Source: Odoribacter sp. (lineage in GTDB: Bacteria; Bacteroidota; Bacteroidia; Bacteroidales; Muribaculaceae). From it: a DNA stretch of 64,000 nucleotides. This document shows, piece after piece, positions 7,732 to 15,382 of the stretch (the stretch's first letter is position 1; every line of letters starts with the position of its first letter). The position numbers were made by a program, and so were the translations under genes. The stretch is taken from assembly GCA_023663145.1 (NCBI GenBank), contig JAMPHZ010000005.1, positions 38,321 to 102,320 of the forward strand, written 5' to 3'. The notes beneath the pieces were generated by a model that was given only the letters and a program-made list of their open reading frames with translations, was not told the DNA's origin and did not search any database.

Positions 7732-8719
7732 ATTCTGCTTGTATTCCGATGACTGTAAAGATGCACCGTGTCTCGTGATGAGATTGCATAAATACTCGTA
7801 TCTAAAGGATTTTATTAAAGGAATTTCCAATAAGAACGCACCCCAGTCATACAGTATTCCGCTTTTGATCAATTGCATGGTACGTCAGGACTGTCCTGAA
7901 CATAAGTTTTCGGTTCTGGATGAAAGATGCGTCAGTTGTATGTTCTGTGTCATGGGGTGTAAAGGTAACAGAGTGCTCATAAATGATAAGTTGCATCCCG
8001 AGTTGTTTTGTCAAAAGATTGATTCATCGGATTTAGCGTCTCTGTCGTGTGACTTAAGCAAGAGATTGTTGAATGGGACCTTTATAAATTTACCTTCTGT
8101 AAAAATTAGCAATATAAAGCCTAAGTACAAGCGATTTGAAGAGTTTACCGGAGTTGATGAGACAAGAAACATTGCAGTGTGGACAGCAAATGCGATGAAG
8201 TTTCTGTCAAAGTCGACAGATCCTCGTGTCGCACTTGAGGTGGGAGTGCAGATTCAAGAACGTCAAAGAGGTGGCCGTCTGGATGTTGCGATGTTAAATA
8301 TAGAAGACTGTTATCTTTTTGTAGCTGAGACAAAAGTGTCGTTTGATAAAATGATGCAGGAAGGAAGATATGAATCTCAGATGCTTGCATACGAAACTGA
8401 ACTCAAGTCTGTAGACACATATTGTTATAAGCGGGCAAAATTCCTTGTCATAGGAGGGAAGGAGGCTGATTTGCTTTATAAAGACCAGAAATTCTCTACT
8501 TCCGGTGCACGGGGAGATCTTTTCTATGAAGTATTAAGGACCCATAATTTTTTCTTTTTCAGTGCTAACGCGTTGTTGGCATTGGCATTGAAAAAGTTGT
8601 TTGTTTCGGCAGAGAGGTATTCTTTGGAATCAATATATAGTCAGATGACAAGCGGAGACTATGTAGGAATGTTGTCGTGTGGATTCATCAGGCGTGATGG
8701 TTCGATTGAACCATATTGA
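7712..8719 (+). CDS. PD-(D/E)XK nuclease with ferredoxin-type Fe-S motif
   Basis: A two-part protein of about 335 residues. Numbered from the ATG at 7712 (a GTG at 7709 and an ATG at 7724 are alternatives), the N-terminal third has ten Cys, including a classic [4Fe-4S] motif C73-x2-C76-x2-C79-x3-C83 inside LDERCVSCMFCVMGC, a Cys-Pro at 61-62, and C4, C9, C15, C20 and C55. The C-terminal half reads as a RecB/Cas4-type PD-(D/E)XK nuclease: E176, GRLD with D191, ETK with E206 and K208, and a QxxxY motif (Q223, Y227). Cas4, AddB and related RecB-like nucleases carry Fe-S clusters, but with differently spaced cysteines. The gene overlaps the winged-helix gene and closes the methyltransferase operon, so a restriction-type endonuclease is the best inference. 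Confidence 0.75.
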   Translation: MLNCMGKFCLYSDDCKDAPCLVMRLHKYSYLKDFIKGISNKNAPQSYSIPLLINCMVRQDCPEHKFSVLDERCVSCMFCVMGCKGNRVLINDKLHPELFCQKIDSSDLASLSCDLSKRLLNGTFINLPSVKISNIKPKYKRFEEFTGVDETRNIAVWTANAMKFLSKSTDPRVALEVGVQIQERQRGGRLDVAMLNIEDCYLFVAETKVSFDKMMQEGRYESQMLAYETELKSVDTYCYKRAKFLVIGGKEADLLYKDQKFSTSGARGDLFYEVLRTHNFFFFSANALLALALKKLFVSAERYSLESIYSQMTSGDYVGMLSCGFIRRDGSIEPY

Positions 8720-8791
8720 AGACTGATGCAGTTAAGAAACGTGCATATGTGCCTCCCTACCCTCTCGGTTCCTAATTTTTAATTGATTTTT

Positions 8792-8822
8792 TTGTTTGGT
8801 TGATGTACTTTTCGTACCTTTG
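8792..8822 (+). promoter_or_regulatory. Promoter of the patatin-like phospholipase gene
   Basis: TTG (8792-8794, within TTTG) and TACCTTTG (8815-8822) lie 20 bases apart, a full Bacteroidota promoter. Expected transcription start is about 8829. This places the TTG/ATG codons at 8800-8805 inside the promoter and rules them out as translation starts. Confidence 0.75.
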
Positions 8823-8841
8823 CAATCAAACTCGAAGCCAA

Positions 8842-9654
8842 GTGGAAGATAAAGAAAACTTACACGGCCAAGTTAGGCTTGGAATCGCCTTATCAGGTGG
8901 CGGAGCGCGTGGTTTTGCCCATGCAGGTGCTTTGGCCGCGGTTGAGGAGGCGGGTCTTAAACCCGATGTTATCGCCGGAGTGAGTGCCGGAAGCATTGTT
9001 GCCGCATTATATTCAGCCGGTGTCAGACCGGCTGATTTCATCAGCATCTTCAGCAAACGTAATTTTCGTGACTTTGTGAATCTCAGGCCTTTCGGAGGTG
9101 CGATGTTCAGCACGGCACCTTTCCAGAAATTTATAAGCCACAATCTCGGTAAATATCGTAATCTCGAAGAATTGCCAATTCCGGTATACCTTGGAGCTAC
9201 CGATTTTGATCATGGGCTTCCTGTTGAGTTTCATACCGGTAACATTGCTGAACGTGTAGTTGCATCATGCTCAATACCACTGGTGTTCAAACCTGTAAAT
9301 ATTGACGGAATAAATTATGTCGATGGTGGAGTGTTACGTAACCATCCGGCATGGATTATACGGGACAAGTGCGATGTGCTTATAGGTGTGAACGTGAGTC
9401 CTCTTAACAACCATGTGAAGTACGACTCATTCTTTTCGGTGGCTATGCGTACTTATAACCTTATGGCAAAGGCTAATCAGTTGGAAGATATGCAGCTGTG
9501 CGATATCAATATCGAGCCTATGGAGATAGCACATTACCGCACATTCGACCTCCGTTATATAAATAATGTATACATGAGCGGTTATATACATGCCCGTAAA
9601 GCCCTGCGTGATGCCGGCTTGTGGAAACGCCATGAATTACCAGTTCAGAAATGA
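8842..9654 (+). CDS. Patatin-like phospholipase
   Basis: A serine hydrolase of the patatin/RssA type that cleaves acyl chains from phospholipids using a Ser-Asp dyad. The glycine-rich oxyanion loop GGGARGFAHAG, the nucleophile motif GVSAGS and the dyad motif DGGVLRNHP are all present. The open frame extends up to 8800, but that region is the promoter, so I place the start at the GTG at 8842, about 25 residues before the oxyanion loop (about 270 residues in all). No signal peptide is visible, so it should act in the cytosol or on the inner face of the membrane. It overlaps the next gene by 4 bases. It marks the right flank of the accessory block. Confidence 0.9.
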   Translation: MEDKENLHGQVRLGIALSGGGARGFAHAGALAAVEEAGLKPDVIAGVSAGSIVAALYSAGVRPADFISIFSKRNFRDFVNLRPFGGAMFSTAPFQKFISHNLGKYRNLEELPIPVYLGATDFDHGLPVEFHTGNIAERVVASCSIPLVFKPVNIDGINYVDGGVLRNHPAWIIRDKCDVLIGVNVSPLNNHVKYDSFFSVAMRTYNLMAKANQLEDMQLCDINIEPMEIAHYRTFDLRYINNVYMSGYIHARKALRDAGLWKRHELPVQK

Positions 9655-11399
9655 CAGTTAACGACAATATAAGGCCATCAAAACCGGTAATATATCAAAT
9701 GTTGCCGCGATTATTCACAAACTATAATCAGGCCAATATTCCAGGTGGAACCATTGAACAGAACGGTTCCGGGAAATTAAATCTCATAACTTCCGAAATC
9801 CTTGGGAATATAAAGCAAATGGGTGTAACACATGTGTGGTATACCGGTGTCATAGAACATGCCCACACGTCTGATTATACCAGGTATGGTATTCCTATGC
9901 ATAATCAACATATAGTGAAAGGGAAGGCGGGAAGTCCGTATGCCATAACTGATTATTATGATATTGATCCTGATTTAGCTGTCGATGTAGAGCATCGCCG
10001 TGAGGAGTTCGAACGGCTTGTTGAACGAACTCATGCCGCAGGTTTGAAAGTGATTATCGACTTTGTGCCCAATCATGTGGGACGTCAATATCACTCAGAT
10101 TGTGCGCCTAAGGGCGTTGAGGACCTCGGATATGGTGACAATAAGGAAATGTTCTTTGCGCCATACAATAATTTTTATTATATTACACGTCAGCAGTTTG
10201 CTCCTGACGGAGTGAATCTTGGCCAGGGAGATGACGCATATGTGGAGTTTCCGGCCAAAGCCTCCGGAGATGATTGCTTCACGGCATTCCCTGGTGTAAA
10301 CAATTGGTATGATACCGTCAAACTCAATTATGGTTACGACCCGGGCAACGGAAGCCGAAACTACGACCCGGTGCCGTCAACGTGGTACAAGATGCTTCAT
10401 ATCCTGCGTTATTGGGCTCAGAAAGGTGTCGATGGCTTTCGGTGCGACATGGCCCATATGGTACCCGTAGATTTTTGGCGTTGGGCTATTCCGCAGGTCA
10501 AGGATATTGATAACGATATAGTTTTTATAGCTGAGATATATGATATTTCACTCTATCGTAAATTTATATATAGCGCAGGATTTGATTATCTATATGATAA
10601 GGTGAATCTATATGATAATCTGCGTGCGATAGAGACTTCAAATCATTCGGCTGCGACTCTTACCAATTGTTGGCAGGCCGTTGACGGTATAGGTGACCAT
10701 ATGCTCAACTTTCTTGAGAACCATGACGAACAGCGATTTGCATCAGAGCAATACGCCGGCGATGCAATGAGGGTAACACCCTCTCTCGTTGTGAGTTGTT
10801 TGATGTCAAATGGTCCATTCATGATATATTCAGGTCAAGAATTGGGTGAAAAGGCTGCCGATGCCGAAGGATATAGCGGCTATGACGGACGCACGACAAT
10901 TTTTGATTATTGGAGCATGCCAACAGTGCGTCGATGGCTCAACCATGGGCGCTGTGACGGAACATTGACCGATTGTGAGGCATCGCTACGTTCCCTATAC
11001 AGTCGTGTACTTAATCTGGCAGTCAGTGAACCGGCTTTCACCGGACGTTTTTTTGACTTGATGTATGTCAATTATGATAATGCACGGTTTAATCCCCATC
11101 GTCATTTCGCGTTTGTGCGCGAAAGCGGTGATGACATAGTGGTTGTAATAGTTAACTTCTCCGATGAAGAAGCCAATGTGTCGGTGAATGTGCCGCAGCA
11201 TGCCATTGATTATCTTAATACCAATCCCGGTTATGCGGTTTTTACTGATCTCCTTACCGGTCAGCGATCGCTAAAGGCATTCAGCGCTGACGTGCCTTTT
11301 ACAACGCACATTCCTGCCCATGGAGCTGTGCTGTGGAAAGCTGAGAAAAGCTCCTTTGCTGCCGGTCCTGACCAATCAAAATGTGAAATAAAACAATAA
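9651..11399 (+). CDS. GH13 alpha-amylase family glycosidase
   Basis: A 582-residue glycoside hydrolase family 13 enzyme acting on alpha-glucosidic bonds of starch- or glycogen-type chains. The TIM-barrel motifs are in order: DFVPNH (137-142), GFRCDMAH with nucleophile D266, AEIYD with acid/base E295 and ENHDEQ with stabiliser D359. A beta-sandwich C-terminal domain follows from about residue 470 (FAFVRESGDDIVVVIVNFS). There is no signal peptide or lipobox, so it is probably cytosolic and works on stored or imported glucan rather than being part of a starch-utilisation surface complex. No SusC/SusD pair is nearby. The start overlaps the patatin gene by 4 bases. Exact specificity cannot be read. 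Confidence 0.9.
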   Translation: MTVNDNIRPSKPVIYQMLPRLFTNYNQANIPGGTIEQNGSGKLNLITSEILGNIKQMGVTHVWYTGVIEHAHTSDYTRYGIPMHNQHIVKGKAGSPYAITDYYDIDPDLAVDVEHRREEFERLVERTHAAGLKVIIDFVPNHVGRQYHSDCAPKGVEDLGYGDNKEMFFAPYNNFYYITRQQFAPDGVNLGQGDDAYVEFPAKASGDDCFTAFPGVNNWYDTVKLNYGYDPGNGSRNYDPVPSTWYKMLHILRYWAQKGVDGFRCDMAHMVPVDFWRWAIPQVKDIDNDIVFIAEIYDISLYRKFIYSAGFDYLYDKVNLYDNLRAIETSNHSAATLTNCWQAVDGIGDHMLNFLENHDEQRFASEQYAGDAMRVTPSLVVSCLMSNGPFMIYSGQELGEKAADAEGYSGYDGRTTIFDYWSMPTVRRWLNHGRCDGTLTDCEASLRSLYSRVLNLAVSEPAFTGRFFDLMYVNYDNARFNPHRHFAFVRESGDDIVVVIVNFSDEEANVSVNVPQHAIDYLNTNPGYAVFTDLLTGQRSLKAFSADVPFTTHIPAHGAVLWKAEKSSFAAGPDQSKCEIKQ

Positions 11400-11441
11400 C
11401 AGCATCAATAAACCCCAATACCCTACTACTAACACAAAATT

Positions 11442-12386
11442 ATGGATTCCAATCTACCCCCTTTCAAAGTGTTCGCCGGTACAAAGTCACGCTACATGGC
11501 CGAAGAAATCTGCAAAGACCTTGGCGTTGAACTTGGCAAAATGAATATACAGCATTTTGCTGATGGCGAGTTTGAAGTTTCTTTTGAGGAATCAGTACGC
11601 GGCTGTGAAGTGTATCTGGTGCAATCAACTTTCCCCAACAGTGATAACCTGATGGAACTGTTGCTGATGATCGATGCATCGAAACGCGCCTCAGCCAAAT
11701 CAACAATCGCCGTTATACCATATTTCGGATGGGCACGACAGGATCGCAAGGACAAGCCCCGTGTATCAATCGCGGCCAAGCTTGTGTCAGATCTTCTCGT
11801 TACTGCCGGTGTTGACCGTGTGATTACCATGGATCTCCATGCCGACCAGATTCAGGGCTTTTTTAATGTCCCTGTAGATCATCTCTATGCATCATCAGTA
11901 TTTATCCCCTACATCCAGTCACTCAAGCTTGATGACATGGTGATAGCCACGCCTGATGTCGGTGGTGCCAAACGTGCCAATAGCTATGCCAAGTATCTTG
12001 ATGTACCTTTGGTATTATGCCATAAGCAGCGTGCCAAGGCTAACGTTGTGGCAAATATGACAGTTATTGGCGATGTTAAAGATAAGAATGTTATTCTTGT
12101 TGACGATATGGTTGACACTGCCGGTACAATTACCAAGGCGGCGGATTTAATGATGGAAAACGGCGCAAAAAGTGTGCGAGCATTGTGTACTCATGCAATA
12201 ATGAGTGATCCTGCCACAGAACGCGTTGAAAATTGCGCTTTGGTTGAGATGATTTTCACTAATTCAATACCTTATGAGAAGGTGTGTAAAAAGTGTACAA
12301 TACTTTCGGTCGCACGTCTATTTGCCGATACAATCCGTCGTGTACACAGCAATCAGTCAATTTCATCCCAGTATCTTATTAAATAA
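11442..12386 (+). CDS. prs: Ribose-phosphate pyrophosphokinase
   Basis: PRPP synthetase transfers pyrophosphate from ATP to ribose-5-phosphate, giving PRPP for purine, pyrimidine, histidine, tryptophan and NAD synthesis. At 314 residues it has the class I length. Visible landmarks are KVFAGTKSRYMAEEIC at the start, the ATP/divalent-metal motif DLHADQIQGFF, and the PRPP-binding loop VILVDDMVDTAGTI. It acts as a cytosolic hexamer. The gene lies 42 bases after the GH13 gene, with no obvious promoter of its own between them, and a strong terminator follows. Confidence 0.97.
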   Translation: MDSNLPPFKVFAGTKSRYMAEEICKDLGVELGKMNIQHFADGEFEVSFEESVRGCEVYLVQSTFPNSDNLMELLLMIDASKRASAKSTIAVIPYFGWARQDRKDKPRVSIAAKLVSDLLVTAGVDRVITMDLHADQIQGFFNVPVDHLYASSVFIPYIQSLKLDDMVIATPDVGGAKRANSYAKYLDVPLVLCHKQRAKANVVANMTVIGDVKDKNVILVDDMVDTAGTITKAADLMMENGAKSVRALCTHAIMSDPATERVENCALVEMIFTNSIPYEKVCKKCTILSVARLFADTIRRVHSNQSISSQYLIK

Positions 12387-12394
12387 ATCATCTT

Positions 12395-12444
12395 ATCCTT
12401 GCGGCTGCTTATCCCGTAATGCGGGATAGCCCGCAAGGATTTTT
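12395..12444 (+). terminator. Rho-independent terminator after prs
   Basis: ATCCTTGCGG (12395-12404) pairs with CCGCAAGGAT (12431-12440), followed by TTTT. A second hairpin, ATCCCG/CGGGAT (12411-12416 with 12422-12427), is nested in the loop and extends the structure. Confidence 0.9.
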
Positions 12445-12461
12445 AGCTTATTCAAAAAAAC

Positions 12462-13241
12462 ATGCGAAAATTATTCTCAATCGTAACTTTGATGTTGGTA
12501 GCTATCGCTGCTACCGCTCAAAACAATGGGGCGTCTGAAGAATTGTCAGCTGCTATCTCTGCGGCAAATAACGATTGCCCGATGGATATGGGTATTATTG
12601 GCAAGATGACAGCCATGACTTATAATCCTATGCAAAATACAGTCGTTGCAGCAATTGACATCAATCCTGCGACCACGAGCATTGATTTACTTAATAAAAA
12701 CAGAGATATAGCCAAGCAGAACATAGCATTGGCATTGGCTGATCCATCAATGCGGAGTTTCACAGAGATGCTTGTTAAATCAGGGTGCTCGATGACATAT
12801 GCTTATCGGGATCTTGCAGGTAATAAGCGCGCTGAGATAACATTGAGCCATGACGAACTCAAGAACATGCTGCGTCATCCTATGACAGAGGATGAGCGTT
12901 GCACGCTTTTGCTTGAGAATCAAGTCGAAATGGAGGGAATGCGTTGCCCTTACGAAGTAGCACAGGGAATGACAATGGAACGTGAATATTTATCGGATTC
13001 TTACCTTGTGTATGTATGCGTGGTGGATGAATCGTTATATGATATAGCGGCAATGAAGAAAAACCTTAGCGCCATAAAGTCATCCATGCAAGGAATGTTC
13101 AATGATGTGGCCGTGAAAACGCTTGCTGCAAATCTATATAAGTCAAAACGTGGATTGCGGTATGTTTATCGTGGCAACAAGAGTAAAAATGAGTGTGTTA
13201 TTACATTCACCGCTGATGAAATAAAGAATATATTACGATGA
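12462..13241 (+). CDS. Exported protein of unknown function, paired with a Ser/Thr kinase gene
   Basis: A 259-residue protein with a clear Sec signal peptide (MRKLFSIVTLMLVAIAATAQ, likely cleaved after residue 19 or 20), so periplasmic or surface-exposed. The mature part appears to hold two similar halves of about 110 residues. Each has a YxYR-type strand (MTYAYRDLAGNKRAEITLS near residue 110 and LRYVYRGNKSKNECVITFT near 240) followed by an acidic short helix ending in the same way (LKNMLR, IKNILR), which suggests an internal duplication. I know no named family. The stop overlaps the start of the kinase gene by 4 bases, so they are translationally coupled. Confidence 0.8.
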   Translation: MRKLFSIVTLMLVAIAATAQNNGASEELSAAISAANNDCPMDMGIIGKMTAMTYNPMQNTVVAAIDINPATTSIDLLNKNRDIAKQNIALALADPSMRSFTEMLVKSGCSMTYAYRDLAGNKRAEITLSHDELKNMLRHPMTEDERCTLLLENQVEMEGMRCPYEVAQGMTMEREYLSDSYLVYVCVVDESLYDIAAMKKNLSAIKSSMQGMFNDVAVKTLAANLYKSKRGLRYVYRGNKSKNECVITFTADEIKNILR

Positions 13242-14479
13242 ACACTGTGCCTTGTCAGCTTCAACCCGGCACCGTTCTGCAAGGGAGATCGGTGTCATAC
13301 TGTGTGGAAGCAGTATTAGGGCAAGGCTCGTTTGGAATTACTTACCTCGCATCTGTGCTCGTGATGGGCGAGCTGGGTGCTTTGTCTACCGGAGCCAAGG
13401 TCGCAATCAAGGAATTCTTCATGCGGGAGGTCAACGACCGTTATCCGGGCAGTACAATTGTAACAGCTTCGGGCGATCGTATTTTATATAACGGATACAA
13501 GGAGAAGTTCCTGAAAGAGGCACGTAGCATGGCTCGTCTGGATCATCCGGGAATAGTAAAGATGTGTGACTTGTTCGAGACCAATAACACAGCCTACTAT
13601 GTCATGGAGCTTCTTGATGAGTCTCTTGATCATCTTGTAGAATCAATGCCGGGCCGTGTATTGCCGGAATGGACAGCTCTTGAGATATGTGCTACTGTTT
13701 CACGCACGCTATCTTATCTGCACAGTGTCAACATGGTTCATCTTGACCTCAAACCGGGAAATATAATGTTGCGGGGAGATAATCCGGTATTGATTGACTT
13801 CGGACTCTCGAAACAATATGATTCAACCGGTAATGCAGAAACTACTACAAGTGTAGGAGGAGGGACACCCGGGTATGCGCCGATGGAGCAGATGGGATAT
13901 ACTTCCGGTGACGTGCTTCCTGTTACAATGGACATATATGCACTCGGAGCGACATTGTTTAAACTCCTTACCGGTCATACCCCACCACCGGCATCAATCA
14001 TTTTCAACGATGGTTTTCCTGAGCATGAGCTTGTGATACGTGGAGTGTCGCCCTCAACAATTGGCATAATAAAGCATGCGATGCAACCTCGCCAATGTGA
14101 CCGCTATGCCACTGTTGATTTGATGCTGAAAGATATAGAATCTTTTTTGCCTATAGAGGTAGATGTGGACGGCGATGAGGACAATAGTCAGTGTGATGAG
14201 TCATTCGATCCGCGCCGCACGATGCGTAAGGCACACAGAGGTCCGGCCCAGACGTATGATTCCGATACAATATCAGGGGGCCTATACAATGGGGATAAAG
14301 TTTATTCCGGCCGTGCAACGACTCCTTTATTTAATAAGGAAGATGTTGCCGGAAGCTTAGAGAATATAGATATAATTGCTCAAGATGATAGCAAGCCGCA
14401 GGAAGTAGTGCCGCGATGGGCTGGTATAACACTCTTGATATCACTGATCATTTGGTTCATATACCTGTTGGTATTATAA
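13238..14479 (+). CDS. Tail-anchored Hanks-type Ser/Thr protein kinase
   Basis: A 413-residue protein kinase that phosphorylates Ser/Thr on cytosolic targets. All core motifs are intact: Gly-rich loop GQGSFG (28-33), ATP-binding K58 in VAIKE, catalytic loop HLDLKPGN with D170, DFG at 187-189, and a GTPGYAPMEQ activation segment. After an acidic linker the protein ends in one hydrophobic segment (about 393-413), so it should be anchored in the inner membrane by its tail, with the kinase in the cytosol and almost nothing outside. There are no PASTA or other sensor domains. It is coupled by a 4-base overlap to an exported protein, a plausible partner or sensor. Confidence 0.92.
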   Translation: MNTVPCQLQPGTVLQGRSVSYCVEAVLGQGSFGITYLASVLVMGELGALSTGAKVAIKEFFMREVNDRYPGSTIVTASGDRILYNGYKEKFLKEARSMARLDHPGIVKMCDLFETNNTAYYVMELLDESLDHLVESMPGRVLPEWTALEICATVSRTLSYLHSVNMVHLDLKPGNIMLRGDNPVLIDFGLSKQYDSTGNAETTTSVGGGTPGYAPMEQMGYTSGDVLPVTMDIYALGATLFKLLTGHTPPPASIIFNDGFPEHELVIRGVSPSTIGIIKHAMQPRQCDRYATVDLMLKDIESFLPIEVDVDGDEDNSQCDESFDPRRTMRKAHRGPAQTYDSDTISGGLYNGDKVYSGRATTPLFNKEDVAGSLENIDIIAQDDSKPQEVVPRWAGITLLISLIIWFIYLLVL

Positions 14480-14496
14480 CAGCCTTTCTGATCGCT

Positions 14497-15219
14497 TTAT
14501 AATCCTATGTGCACTTGTGCCCACTGATGCGATTCTCGGCAGTGGCGGGGAATACTTAAATCTTCGTCACCATACACCTCGTAACATTCATATCTATCAG
14601 GTTCGACAATTATTCGGCTCCCATTGTATTCGAATACGATACGCGTCGTGATTTTCGGCTCAAGATTACGTGAGCAGAATAAGTGAAAGTTATCCTTAAA
14701 AATGTTCAGTACTATACTTGTTTTCTTGCGATGGCTTATAGCGTTGAACATTGTGGCGCTGACGTTAAATCGTAGTACTGAACCATCTCGCAATGGCATG
14801 AAATCATCTTTTAATTCCGGTAGGGATGAAGCATTCAGCGATGGTATTTCAAATAATCCGGATCCGGAGTCAACATCATATATCGGTTTGTCAAACATTA
14901 CACAATCTTTTAGCCTATAAGGAGGAAGATGGCCTGATGTAGCGACCGAATCAGTTAGTAATGTGGCTCGCCCAACAACTGCATTGAATGGCAGATGTTC
15001 AAGTCTTTCAATCACTCCAAGATTTATCAGGTTGATAGCCTTTAATGCTATTTTGAATGGAAGTGAATCAAGACATGCGGCGCTTTTTACATCAGGAGAT
15101 GCATAAAGCAGCACATCATATGAAAATATACCTGTAACCGATGTGTTTTTAAAAACCGGGCAGTCGATATCTGCGGCGAGCAGCGATGCCCACGGTTGGG
15201 GAATCGAAAGCGCTAACAT
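14497..15219 (-). CDS. ASCH-domain-like protein
   Basis: A 240-residue soluble protein starting MLALSIPQPWASLLAADID, which closely resembles the opening of ASCH-domain proteins (ALSIrQPWA, a PUA-like fold thought to bind RNA or modified nucleotides). A further conserved-looking strand, NAVVGRATLLTD, fits the core of that fold. The C-terminal half (from about residue 130) is not recognised. It is monocistronic, convergent with the kinase gene and divergent from valS, and has a full promoter upstream. Function is unknown. Confidence 0.7.
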   Translation of the reverse strand: MLALSIPQPWASLLAADIDCPVFKNTSVTGIFSYDVLLYASPDVKSAACLDSLPFKIALKAINLINLGVIERLEHLPFNAVVGRATLLTDSVATSGHLPPYRLKDCVMFDKPIYDVDSGSGLFEIPSLNASSLPELKDDFMPLRDGSVLRFNVSATMFNAISHRKKTSIVLNIFKDNFHLFCSRNLEPKITTRIVFEYNGSRIIVEPDRYECYEVYGDEDLSIPRHCRESHQWAQVHIGL

Positions 15220-15245
15220 TTTTATGACTTATATAATCTCAGGTG

Positions 15246-15276
15246 CAAAGTTAAACATTTTCAGAAGATTAATCAA
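15246..15276 (-). promoter_or_regulatory. Promoter of the ASCH-like gene
   Basis: Read on the minus strand: TTG (complement of 15274-15276), 20 bases, then TAACTTTG (complement of 15246-15253), a full Bacteroidota promoter. It leaves a leader of about 20 bases before the ATG. Confidence 0.75.
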
Positions 15277-15336
15277 AAAAATGGATGAAATTAAAATAAA
15301 ATTCACTAAAAACATCTGTAATAGTGCAAGTTTTTG

Positions 15337-15344
15337 TAAATTTG
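15337..15344 (+). promoter_or_regulatory. Candidate -7 element of valS
   Basis: TAAATTTG, 38 bases before the valS start codon, matches the -7 consensus. No TTG lies at the standard spacing. Confidence 0.5.
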
Positions 15345-15382
15345 CATAAAATATATAAGAATATACACTTTTATTATCCAGA

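Noticed and set aside
4248..8719. BREX, DISARM, Type I or Type III restriction system
   Set aside because: None of the five proteins shows a helicase, translocase, ATPase, PglZ, HsdS or phospholipase D motif.
7712..8719. A CRISPR-associated Cas4 gene
   Set aside because: There are no repeats, cas1, cas2 or effector genes nearby, and the cysteine spacing differs from Cas4; the methyltransferases point to a restriction role.
9651..11399. Part of a starch-utilisation surface system
   Set aside because: The GH13 protein has no signal peptide or lipobox, and no sus genes are nearby.
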